Assembly: GCA_036676195.1 (NCBI GenBank)
Contig: JAKFDK010000129.1
Span: forward strand, 1-58,332
Length of the DNA stretch: 58,332 bases
Origin: JAKFDK01 sp036676195
GTDB lineage: Bacteria; Bacillota; Sulfobacillia; Symbiobacteriales; ZC4RG38
Direction: 5' to 3'
Shown: positions 1 to 8,257 of the stretch, piece after piece
Layout of the letters: each line of letters opens with the position of its first letter
Position numbering within the stretch: position 1 is the stretch's first letter
Translations under genes and position numbers: made by a program
Notes under the pieces: generated by a model
What the model was told of the DNA's origin: nothing
What the model saw: the letters and a program-made list of their open reading frames with translations, nothing else
Database searches by the model: none

Positions 1-2743
1 CACGTTTCAATCCTCACCCGGCCATCAGGCCGGGTGCTACCAGCCTGACACCCCTACCCCCGTCACGCTGACACCCGTTTCAATCCTCACCCGGCCATCA
101 GGCCGGGTGCTACCTGGCTCTCCGATGGGCAAACGCCGCTGCTCCTGGAAGGTTTCAATCCTCACCCGGCCATCAGGCCGGGTGCTACCCAGACTCCCCC
201 CGGTCAATGTATACCCTCTCGGCGAGTTTCAATCCTCACCCGGCCATCAGGCCGGGTGCTACCACGTCGCAGAATTGGCGCTTCAAGTGCCGGGACGTTT
301 CAATCCTCACCCGGCCATCAGGCCGGGTGCTACTTGGCGAGGTGCGGGCATTCCTCCTGAAGTACTACGGTTTCAATCCTCACCCGGCCATCAGGCCGGG
401 TGCTACCCAACATCATCTTCGCCGGGCAACGGAGCTACGAGGTTTCAATCCTCACCCGGCCATCAGGCCGGGTGCTACCTTTGGCCGCCGCACTGCACGC
501 CTGGCGGGTGACCGAGTTTCAATCCTCACCCGGCCATCAGGCCGGGTGCTACGCGGTTCATTGATGTTGTATCGTAGCATATCGTAAAGAGTTTCAATCC
601 TCACCCGGCCATCAGGCCGGGTGCTACTACTTCGCATTCGATAACACCTCCATCTGGCATTAGGTTTCAATCCTCACCCGGCCATCAGGCCGGGTGCTAC
701 CGGAGCCAGAGGAGAGGGGATGGTCCCCTCTCATATGTTTCAATCCTCACCCGGCCATCAGGCCGGGTGCTACGATCCGGCCTTCCGCATCCCTCTGTAC
801 ATCATCAGGTTTCAATCCTCACCCGGCCATCAGGCCGGGTGCTACCCCGGCTGACGGCACGGGCTATCATCAAGGCTGTCAAGTTTCAATCCTCACCCGG
901 CCATCAGGCCGGGTGCTACGTGGGCTACTGCCTGGCCCCCATCGTGGTTGCCCTGTTTCAATCCTCACCCGGCCATCAGGCCGGGTGCTACTCCGCCGTC
1001 GAGCCGTGGCGGGGGAGTATCAATCTGTTTCAATCCTCACCCGGCCATCAGGCCGGGTGCTACACCCCGGAGCCGGGGGTGATGCTCATCGTCTCCAAGG
1101 TTTCAATCCTCACCCGGCCATCAGGCCGGGTGCTACCGCGGTCGCAGAACACAAACGTATTGCCTCCGGAGAGTTTCAATCCTCACCCGGCCATCAGGCC
1201 GGGTGCTACCGTAGCCCGCGGATCACGATAGGGGATCGGGGCAGAAGGTTTCAATCCTCACCCGGCCATCAGGCCGGGTGCTACTAGCCCGCGGATCACG
1301 ATAGGGGATCGGGGCAGAAGGTTTCAATCCTCACCCGGCCATCAGGCCGGGTGCTACGCTGGCCGAGCCCGGCCGGTCCCGCTGTCTCCGCTGTTTCAAT
1401 CCTCACCCGGCCATCAGGCCGGGTGCTACGATTGCACAATTGGATGTATTCATCGTCTTCCAACTTTTCAATCCTCACCCGGCCATCAGGCCGGGTGCTA
1501 CACGGAGAGGAGCGTTAGGCCAGCAAGCCGAGAGCCTGTTTCAATCCTCACCCGGCCATCAGGCCGGGTGCTACACCTGGGCATGGACGCAGACGAGGTG
1601 CTGCGACTGTTTCAATCCTCACCCGGCCATCAGGCCGGGTGCTACATGAGATCATGGCCCAGGTGCGCCAGACTGTTGCCGTTTCAATCCTCACCCGGCC
1701 ATCAGGCCGGGTGCTACGTGACGACGTGATGGCCCAGGTGCGGCAGGTGGTTGCGTTTCAATCCTCACCCGGCCATCAGGCCGGGTGCTACGGCTGGACA
1801 GTCAGGTTGCGGCATATCTGCGAGGAGTTTCAATCCTCACCCGGCCATCAGGCCGGGTGCTACGACGCCCAGGACCGGCCCCGCCACGTCCGAGCCCACG
1901 TTTCAATCCTCACCCGGCCATCAGGCCGGGTGCTACCCGTGGATTAGCTGAGCACAAGATGTTTTTTCAACGTTTCAATCCTCACCCGGCCATCAGGCCG
2001 GGTGCTACCCGCCACAACATAGCGCGTAGCGCATGTTCGGCAGCGAGTTTCAATCCTCACCCGGCCATCAGGCCGGGTGCTACGGGCAAAGGCGGGTGCG
2101 GAGACACACACCTTGACCGAGTTTCAATCCTCACCCGGCCATCAGGCCGGGTGCTACTGCAGCAGGTCATTTGCCTGGCCAGGGAGTCCCCAATGTTTCA
2201 ATCCTCACCCGGCCATCAGGCCGGGTGCTACCATCGGGAAGATGCCCGAGTGGGGGACACCGAGATTGTTTCAATCCTCACCCGGCCATCAGGCCGGGTG
2301 CTACAACCTGATCGGGGAGGTGGCGGACGGCATCAAGGCAGGTTTCAATCCTCACCCGGCCATCAGGCCGGGTGCTACAACCACCCCAACAGTGATACGG
2401 TCGTGACCGGACTGTTTCAATCCTCACCCGGCCATCAGGCCGGGTGCTACCTCCGGGAGGAGGCCGCAGGGCACCGCACGCGGGCGTTTCAATCCTCACC
2501 CGGCCATCAGGCCGGGTGCTACCTTTTCCTTGCCGCGGATGGGAATGACTACAATGCTGTTTCAATCCTCACCCGGCCATCAGGCCGGGTGCTACCAATA
2601 AGCGGCGTGATGTCTTCGCATTTGGTCTCAATGTTTCAATCCTCACCCGGCCATCAGGCCGGGTGCTACGGACCAGCCGGGTTACAGCAGAATCCCCACT
2701 CATATTGTTTCAATCCTCACCCGGCCATCAGGCCGGGTGCTAC
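1..2743 (-). CRISPR. Type I-C CRISPR array, 38 repeats in view, truncated at the left edge
   Basis: A 37-nt repeat recurs every 71-75 nt, first complete copy at 4-40 and last at 2707-2743, separated by 37 spacers of 34-38 nt. Read on the minus strand it begins GTAGCACCC and ends GGATTGAAAC, the usual 3' tag of I-C repeats, and holds a 9-bp stem (CACCCGGCC/GGCCGGGTG) with a 4-nt loop. Orientation therefore matches the cas genes, with the leader-proximal (newest) end at 2743. Repeats are near-identical; the copy at 1465-1501 has T instead of G at its first plus-strand base. Bases 1-3 are the tail of another spacer, so the array continues outside the window. Spacers 17 (1210-1247) and 18 (1285-1320) are almost the same. 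Confidence 0.99.
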
Positions 2744-2922
2744 CCCGCCCCAAGAAACCCCGCCTCTGGTGTGGCTTCCAGGCCCGTGTTTTGGGAACCT
2801 CCTTGTAGCAGGGCTGCCCTGACATTTATCTCGGGTAACCCAACAACCAAAACTCGCTCCTGGAGCGGCCGGAAGACCATTGGCGAACCTCCTGGGTTTT
2901 TTCGATCGCTTGGGGTCCGCGC
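2744..2922 (-). promoter_or_regulatory. CRISPR leader between cas2 and the array
   Basis: This 179-nt non-coding stretch lies between the end of cas2 and the first (leader-end) repeat, the expected place for the leader that drives array transcription and directs spacer insertion. No clear -35/-10 pair was identified by eye; the assignment rests on position and repeat orientation. Confidence 0.7.
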
Positions 2923-3222
2923 TCAGATTACCAGCGGACTCTCGAAATCAACGGCCCGCTTCGTCCCAAATTCCCTGGTATACCGCTCCTTCGGCTCCAT
3001 CAAACGGTATACCCGTAAACTATCCTGGGCGACATTGATTTCGTCCAGCACGCGCCGGAGGAACTCTTCGTACTGCGCTTCGTTGACCATGCACTCAAAC
3101 ACAGACTTCTGGACCCGCTGACCAACATTCAAACATGCCTGGGCTACCCGTCGTAACCGGCGGCGCCCGCCGGCTGTTTCCGTATTCACATCATAGGCGA
3201 CCAAAATTTGCACAGGCTTCAC
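2923..3222 (-). CDS. cas2: CRISPR-associated endonuclease Cas2
   Basis: 99 residues, normal for Cas2. The N-terminus carries the ferredoxin-fold first strand with the conserved Asp (VAYDVNTE) and the R-rich helix, followed by QRVQKSVFEC, a hallmark of the I-C Cas2 group. With Cas1 it forms the integrase that inserts new spacers at the leader end. It starts directly after the cas1 stop (1-nt spacing) and is the last cas gene before the leader, so it is translationally coupled to cas1. Confidence 0.97.
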   Translation of the reverse strand: MKPVQILVAYDVNTETAGGRRRLRRVAQACLNVGQRVQKSVFECMVNEAQYEEFLRRVLDEINVAQDSLRVYRLMEPKERYTREFGTKRAVDFESPLVI

Positions 3223-4254
3223 CTACCGGTATAAAAACGGCACATACCCTTCGGTATCCCCCCGCAGGTGCCGGGCCAGCAGCCGGGCCTGTAGATGGGC
3301 GACCAGGCCCAGCAGCACCTTTTGCCCCAGCAGGGAATGTTCCACCTCCTCTTGTTTGCGCTCCTGGTAGGCCACCAACACGGTCTTGCGGCCTTTTTCT
3401 GCCAGGTACACCGCCCCACCGGGGCGCAACTCAAAGTCATCGGCCCCGATCTGGCGGCGGTTAATCAGCGTCAGGGCCAGCCGGTCAGCCAACACCGCCC
3501 GCAGCTCCTCCATCAGGTCCAGAGCCAACGCCGGGCGCCCTGGCCGCATCTCATGCAAGAAACCCACCTGGGGGTCAAGCCCCACCCCTTCGGCAGCGCC
3601 CACACAATCATTCTTCAGTAAGGTGTACAAAAAAGACAGCAAGGCGTTAATGCGGTCCAGCGGTGGCCGGCGGCTGCGCCCACGAAACTGGAATGCCTCC
3701 TGATTGGCACGGACCATGGCATCAAAGCAGCCGAAATACTCCCGAGCCGCCTCCCCTTCCAGGCCCCGCACAACGTCCAGATTAGCCGCCTGCTCCAGCC
3801 GCCCCACCGCCTGGGCCAGGGACCCGGCCACCGTACGCAGCTTTTCCCGCGCCGCGGCGTCAGTCGCCTCGCGGGCACAGCGAACCAGAACACCCCGCGT
3901 ATTGCGGATTTTCCCAGCCACCATGTTCCTGGCTATGTTCATGCCAAGTTCCCCTGCGCCGGCCGCCCCATATTGCGCCCGCCGCAAGAGCACATTCCCG
4001 CTGGTCGGCCCCTGAACCCGTGCCTGGAACTCACCCCTTGCACTCAGGAATACCAGGCTCCGCCCATCCTCGGCGCAGCGGGCCATCAAGGCCGGACTCA
4101 CCAAAATGTTGCCAAAGCACATGATGGCGCCCAGGTGGTGCAGCGGCATTTGAAACCGGGACTGCCCTTCAACTTCCAGGCGAACCGTTTCGTGATCCAG
4201 GCGGAGATACGACCGGTCAGTGGTCACATACAGGGTGTTGAGCAATTCACGCAT
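3223..4254 (-). CDS. cas1: CRISPR-associated integrase Cas1
   Basis: 343 residues, full length for subtype I-C Cas1. The metal-binding catalytic residues are visible: Glu in GLEGEAAREYF (about residue 165), His in GFLHEMRPGRP (about 234) and Asp in ALALDLMEELR (about 248). The N-terminal beta domain (LLNTLYVTTDRSYL) is intact. The ATG overlaps the cas4 stop as TAATG, implying coupling with cas4, which fits Cas4-Cas1 cooperation in PAM-dependent prespacer trimming in I-C systems. Confidence 0.98.
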   Translation of the reverse strand: MRELLNTLYVTTDRSYLRLDHETVRLEVEGQSRFQMPLHHLGAIMCFGNILVSPALMARCAEDGRSLVFLSARGEFQARVQGPTSGNVLLRRAQYGAAGAGELGMNIARNMVAGKIRNTRGVLVRCAREATDAAAREKLRTVAGSLAQAVGRLEQAANLDVVRGLEGEAAREYFGCFDAMVRANQEAFQFRGRSRRPPLDRINALLSFLYTLLKNDCVGAAEGVGLDPQVGFLHEMRPGRPALALDLMEELRAVLADRLALTLINRRQIGADDFELRPGGAVYLAEKGRKTVLVAYQERKQEEVEHSLLGQKVLLGLVAHLQARLLARHLRGDTEGYVPFLYR

Positions 4255-4901
4255 TACGGTCCTCCCGCTTCCCGTACGCCAAACAGTACCTGCCGCAAGT
4301 CCCGTGCCCGCTCACGGTCCTGTACAGCGGCGGGCAGGCAGGAATCCAGCAACGAACAGTGGCGGCAACGGGAATCGTTCGCCGGCGGCGGCAGTGCAGG
4401 TCGCCCAAACAGGGTGCGGACCGCAGCCACCACCTGGAGGGTCCGTTCCCGTAACTCGGGTGTCAATACCACCTCCCGGCGGCGTCTGCTGCTGTGGTGA
4501 TAGATGGCGCCGGTCGGTACCTGAACGCCGAACATCTCCTCCAGGCAAAGAGCCTGGCCGCACAGTTGCAGGTCGTCGTGCTCCTGCTGCCGCCTTGGGC
4601 CGTGCTTGTACTCCACCGGACAGGGGCTGCCATTGTGAAACTCCACCAGGTCTGCCCGGCCCACCAGCCCATGGCGGGCTGACCAGAGCGGCAGCGCCCG
4701 TTCAACGGGCACGCCTTCCGTTTCTGTTCCCCCGGCGCTGTCTACCCGTTCATGCACAGCCCGCCCCCGCAGGGTGTACAGGTTCTCCGTAAAGGTCTGC
4801 TCCACATGAATCAGGGCGCACTGGCGGGGGCAATAGCTGTAGTGTTCCAGGGCGGAAAGCGGCACCCAGTCCTCCTCAGGCCATGGACCTCGGCTGCTCA
4901 C
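4254..4901 (-). CDS. cas4: CRISPR-associated exonuclease Cas4
   Basis: 215 residues, RecB-like nuclease with an iron-sulfur cluster. The N-terminal Cys (SYCPRQCALIH) and the C-terminal cluster (CRHCSLLDSC) supply the cluster ligands; the nuclease core includes the H of GRAVHERVD, the D of GRADLVEF and the E/K of PVEYKHG. Cas4 trims prespacers and selects PAM orientation for Cas1-Cas2. It overlaps cas1 by 1 nt and follows cas7 by 6 nt, so it belongs to the same polycistron. Confidence 0.96.
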   Translation of the reverse strand: MSSRGPWPEEDWVPLSALEHYSYCPRQCALIHVEQTFTENLYTLRGRAVHERVDSAGGTETEGVPVERALPLWSARHGLVGRADLVEFHNGSPCPVEYKHGPRRQQEHDDLQLCGQALCLEEMFGVQVPTGAIYHHSSRRRREVVLTPELRERTLQVVAAVRTLFGRPALPPPANDSRCRHCSLLDSCLPAAVQDRERARDLRQVLFGVREAGGP

Positions 4902-4907
4902 CGCCCA

Positions 4908-5822
4908 TCACCCCACCAGTCGGGTCAGCACAACACCGGCCGGCAGGTTCTGGTCGGCTTCCCCCCTGACCTCGTAGTCCGCAAACGACCGTGGTACCCG
5001 TTCGTTCTGGCGGCGGCAGATCTGGATCCTTTCTTGCAGGGTATGGGCCGGAGCGTTGCCCAGCGGATTCTCGTGGCTGAACACATACAGCCCCCGGCAG
5101 GCCATCATCCCCCGGCTGGCGGAACGGTCCAGTTCCCAGCCCTGAATCAGGGCTTCCCACAGCACCTGCAAATCTTCACTGTCGAACCCGGTCTGCCGGC
5201 CGAACAGCGGATTCACAAAACCAAAACCGCGGTAGAGGGCATAGGGAACGATGGCCTTGCGGCCCATCTCGGTGGTCTTGCCACCCTCCCTTTCGTCCTC
5301 GCCCTGCACTTCTCGGGCATCCTGCGCCCTGGTGACAGCCACCCGGGTAATGGACAGGTCCAGGGCCACCAGCGGGTCAACGGAGCGGGCGAAGGTCAGT
5401 TGCACAGGTCCGCGGACCTGGCCGCAGTTGACGTCGGTGGTCATCACAGCGCCAAAGGTGCGGATATCGTAGAAGTTCTGGCACATCCAGGCCCGGGTGA
5501 CTTCCACCGTGTCCCGGTCCTGTTTGGACCCGGTGGATTTTTTGTTAAGGGCAGTATACGCTCGCTGGTGGAGGTCGTTCAGCGCCACCCCGCGGCTTTG
5601 CACGTAAATCTTCATCCGTTCGGCCTGGCCGCGGGTGGCATCCACCCAGTTGCGCACCCGGCGTTTGAGGCTCACGTCGGTCACCAGGCCCTGCATGGTT
5701 TCCGGGTCTACCCTGGGCATGTTGCCGGCATCCGGGTCCCCGTTGGGGTTGCCGTCCTGTACGTCAAAGAGCAGTACAAAATCATGGCGCCGTTCCGGGT
5801 CCAGGTGTGCAGGTGTGCTCAT
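4908..5822 (-). CDS. cas7c: Cascade backbone protein Cas7 (Csd2), type I-C
   Basis: 304 residues, usual for Csd2. The start region contains FDVQDGNPNGDPDAGNMPR, the family signature, followed by a basic RRVRNWVD segment. Multiple copies coat the crRNA spacer in the I-C effector. It lies 15 nt downstream of cas8c and 6 nt upstream of cas4. Confidence 0.97.
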   Translation of the reverse strand: MSTPAHLDPERRHDFVLLFDVQDGNPNGDPDAGNMPRVDPETMQGLVTDVSLKRRVRNWVDATRGQAERMKIYVQSRGVALNDLHQRAYTALNKKSTGSKQDRDTVEVTRAWMCQNFYDIRTFGAVMTTDVNCGQVRGPVQLTFARSVDPLVALDLSITRVAVTRAQDAREVQGEDEREGGKTTEMGRKAIVPYALYRGFGFVNPLFGRQTGFDSEDLQVLWEALIQGWELDRSASRGMMACRGLYVFSHENPLGNAPAHTLQERIQICRRQNERVPRSFADYEVRGEADQNLPAGVVLTRLVG

Positions 5823-5837
5823 CGGCTTGTCCTCCCC

Positions 5838-7574
5838 TTACTCCTCAATCTCAACGGCAGCGTCCGCCGTCCCCCCGGCCGTCTGGACCCGGGCGCGGGC
5901 GGCGGCCCGGTCATGGGCGCGCTGGTGGTAATAGCCCAGGGCGAAGCGGCCCTGTTCTTCCAGGACCAGTACGGGCGGAAAGTGGTCTGCCAACTGTGCC
6001 ATGATTTCTTCCAACCGCTGGGACAGGGCCACATAGGCACCTGTGCGCACCTTGCGCAGCTTGCTGAGATGGGCCTGAGCGTTGCGCACCAGGGGACCCA
6101 GCACAGTGGCCGGTGCGGTGGAAGCGGCACCGAAGTAGCGGTCCACCAGTGTGGCCTTGATGCCGGGCATGGCGTTGCGCTGAATGGATTCCAACGTGGC
6201 GAACAGCCGCCCACACTGGTAGGCGCGATTGGGGCTGTCGGCCTGCAGCGTCACAAGATCACCCTCCAGGGAGCCTGATTTGGCGGTCGAAAGGAGCACC
6301 ATTTTGATCAGGGCGGCGCGGGCGTAGGTGAGCCGTTGTTCCGCCCGGTTGCGGCGAATCGCCTGATACAGAATCCACCAGGGCAGGGGCGTGCCGGCCA
6401 GGGCTGTGCGCAGCAGTGCCACCGGCAGCAGCGGGGACAGATCCTTTTGTTCCCGCACGGTGGCCATGGCCAGTGGCCAGATGCCGAGGGGCCGACCCTC
6501 GGCGCCGTCGGCCCCGACCATGCGCTGCAGGGTAAAATAACGGCCCAGGTGTTCACACACGGTGCCGACCGTGCTGTCTATCCAGTCGCGCACCACCACA
6601 CGAGCGCCGCTGGCGGTGAGGGCAGCCGCATAAAAAGGGGTTGGATCAACGGCCAGGGCCCGCTTGTCCCCGCGCAGGGGGGCTTGCAGCAGGGTATGAA
6701 CTTCTTCGGGCTGCGGGTCGGTGATAAAGCTGGACCAGGAAAAACCCACGTCTTCACGGGTCCAGGCGATATACAGGAGTTGCCCGATTTTTACGGCGGT
6801 ACGCCCGTACCCTTCGATCAGGGCGTTGGCCGCCTTGTGCGTGATTTCGGCGCATTCATGGCAGATGGGCGCAATCTGGGATGCCTTCAGTCCGTATGAT
6901 TCATAGGCATCTTCATTGGCGGAGATCAACGGCATGCCGGTGGTCTGCCCGCCAGGTATGCCCTTGATGGGCACCGGCAGCCTTTCCACCGCCGGGCGCC
7001 GGTTTCCGCAGACCAGGCAGGTCATGGTTCGGCCGCCCTTGGGCGCCGGCGCATCTGCCCCGGCGTTGCCGGTGCTGCGGCCGGCCCAGTAAGCCTGGAC
7101 GGACGCCAGTGCGATGGGCCAGTTGCCCTCGACGGCAAAGCTCACGTTTTGCTCCGGGTCAAATTCCGCCGGCAGGGGCGGCAGACTGCCGGGCAGTGCT
7201 TCCAGGAAGTGCAGCACCGCGAGCACCGCCGGTTCTGCGAGCGCGACGGCGCAGGTCCGCACCTCGTTCACAAATGCCTGGTGGCGCATGGCTACCTTCT
7301 CGGCCGGACTTTTCTCCCGCCCGATCCCCAGTACATATTCACCGTTGTCGACCAGCAGGCGGGCAATGATCTTGTCGCCGGCACGCCGGAGCTGTGGCGC
7401 CTGGCGTTCGACCCCCCGGGCTTCCCGCCCCCGGGTGCCGGTAGCCAGGTCGACCAGACTCAAAAAGCCACCCTGGCGGTCCAGGTTGATCAGGTAGCGG
7501 ACCTGTAGTTTTCCGTAGCCGGCACTGGGCAGTTCTAGCCGGGCACCGTATTCCTTCAGGCGCTGCAGGAGCAA
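5838..7574 (-). CDS. cas8c: Cascade large subunit Cas8c (Csd1)
   Basis: 578 residues, typical of Csd1. Residues about 184-260 carry a CxxC pair (CLVCGNRRP) and a second CxxC (PICHECAEI), probably a zinc-binding knuckle. Cas8c recognises the PAM and, in I-C loci, an internal start inside its gene commonly gives a small Cas11-like subunit; the 3' part here is intact enough to allow that, but no internal ribosome site was proved. It sits between cas5 and cas7 with 14-15 nt gaps. Confidence 0.95.
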   Translation of the reverse strand: MLLQRLKEYGARLELPSAGYGKLQVRYLINLDRQGGFLSLVDLATGTRGREARGVERQAPQLRRAGDKIIARLLVDNGEYVLGIGREKSPAEKVAMRHQAFVNEVRTCAVALAEPAVLAVLHFLEALPGSLPPLPAEFDPEQNVSFAVEGNWPIALASVQAYWAGRSTGNAGADAPAPKGGRTMTCLVCGNRRPAVERLPVPIKGIPGGQTTGMPLISANEDAYESYGLKASQIAPICHECAEITHKAANALIEGYGRTAVKIGQLLYIAWTREDVGFSWSSFITDPQPEEVHTLLQAPLRGDKRALAVDPTPFYAAALTASGARVVVRDWIDSTVGTVCEHLGRYFTLQRMVGADGAEGRPLGIWPLAMATVREQKDLSPLLPVALLRTALAGTPLPWWILYQAIRRNRAEQRLTYARAALIKMVLLSTAKSGSLEGDLVTLQADSPNRAYQCGRLFATLESIQRNAMPGIKATLVDRYFGAASTAPATVLGPLVRNAQAHLSKLRKVRTGAYVALSQRLEEIMAQLADHFPPVLVLEEQGRFALGYYHQRAHDRAAARARVQTAGGTADAAVEIEE

Positions 7575-7588
7575 TGGGTTTCACCTCC

Positions 7589-8236
7589 TCAGTCGTAAAG
7601 TTCCTGTGGTACTTGCATTACGCCAGCCCGCAGCGTGGCGTTGAAAAAGACCGGCACCCCCCGGCCGGACCGGCCGGTTTCGTAGCGCAGATCGAAGAGC
7701 ATGGTGCCAAGCTCGGAATCTTCTGCTACCGGCTGCTCGTCCCCGTCCGGGGGCGCGAAGGATGCGGCAAACTCCCGGTTGCCCAGATAGGGGGTGTGGT
7801 GGCACTGCCCCCGGCTCACCCGGCGGCGGAACTGGTCCCGGTATTTGGCGACATCATCGGTGGCGTGGGGCTGCAAGACGATGTCGGCATAGATCAGATA
7901 GGCCACTTCCCGCAGGGCCAGGGTGTGCCGCTGGGTCCGGCTGTCTTCGGCAAAAAAGCCCCCGGTGCCGCTCTGGGACCACTTCTGGGCAGTGCCGGCC
8001 ACCGCCCGGGAGCGTACCTCGTTGCGCAGGATCGAGTAGTAGCGCACCGGCCTGAGCAGGTGGATCTCCCGTACCTGCCATTTGAACTCCGGTTTCCAGA
8101 AAACCGCTTCCAGCACACCCCGGGCGGCGGCAGGGGTCATGACCGGGTAGCTGACCCGTTCTACCTTGAGTTCGGGCCGGGTGAAGCAGGCAAAATCGCC
8201 CCAGACTTTTAGCGCCAGCGGCGTAGTGGCATTCAA
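7589..8236 (-). CDS. cas5c: Cas5c (Cas5d), pre-crRNA processing endonuclease
   Basis: 215 residues. In type I-C loci, which lack Cas6, Cas5 cleaves the repeat and stays bound to the crRNA 5' handle. The N-terminus (LALKVWGDFACFTRPELKVERVSYPVMTPAAARGVLEA) is the Cas5d signature in two pieces, and RYYSILRNEVRSR corresponds to the Tyr/Arg/Asn catalytic and RNA-binding stretch of the family. It lies 21 nt after cas3. Confidence 0.95.
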   Translation of the reverse strand: MNATTPLALKVWGDFACFTRPELKVERVSYPVMTPAAARGVLEAVFWKPEFKWQVREIHLLRPVRYYSILRNEVRSRAVAGTAQKWSQSGTGGFFAEDSRTQRHTLALREVAYLIYADIVLQPHATDDVAKYRDQFRRRVSRGQCHHTPYLGNREFAASFAPPDGDEQPVAEDSELGTMLFDLRYETGRSGRGVPVFFNATLRAGVMQVPQELYD

Positions 8237-8257
8237 GGCATCCTCCCCTTTTTCGGC

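Noticed and set aside
1937..1971. Spacer sharing AGATGTTTTTTCAA with the sod gene (57058-57071), possible self-targeting
   Set aside because: Only 14 bases in a T-rich stretch match, with no similarity on either side; too little for interference.
107..2822. Many open frames across the first 2.8 kb with recurring peptides such as FQSSPGHQAGCY and FNPHPAIRPGAT
   Set aside because: These are translations of the CRISPR repeat; the regular 37-nt repeat and unique spacers explain them fully.
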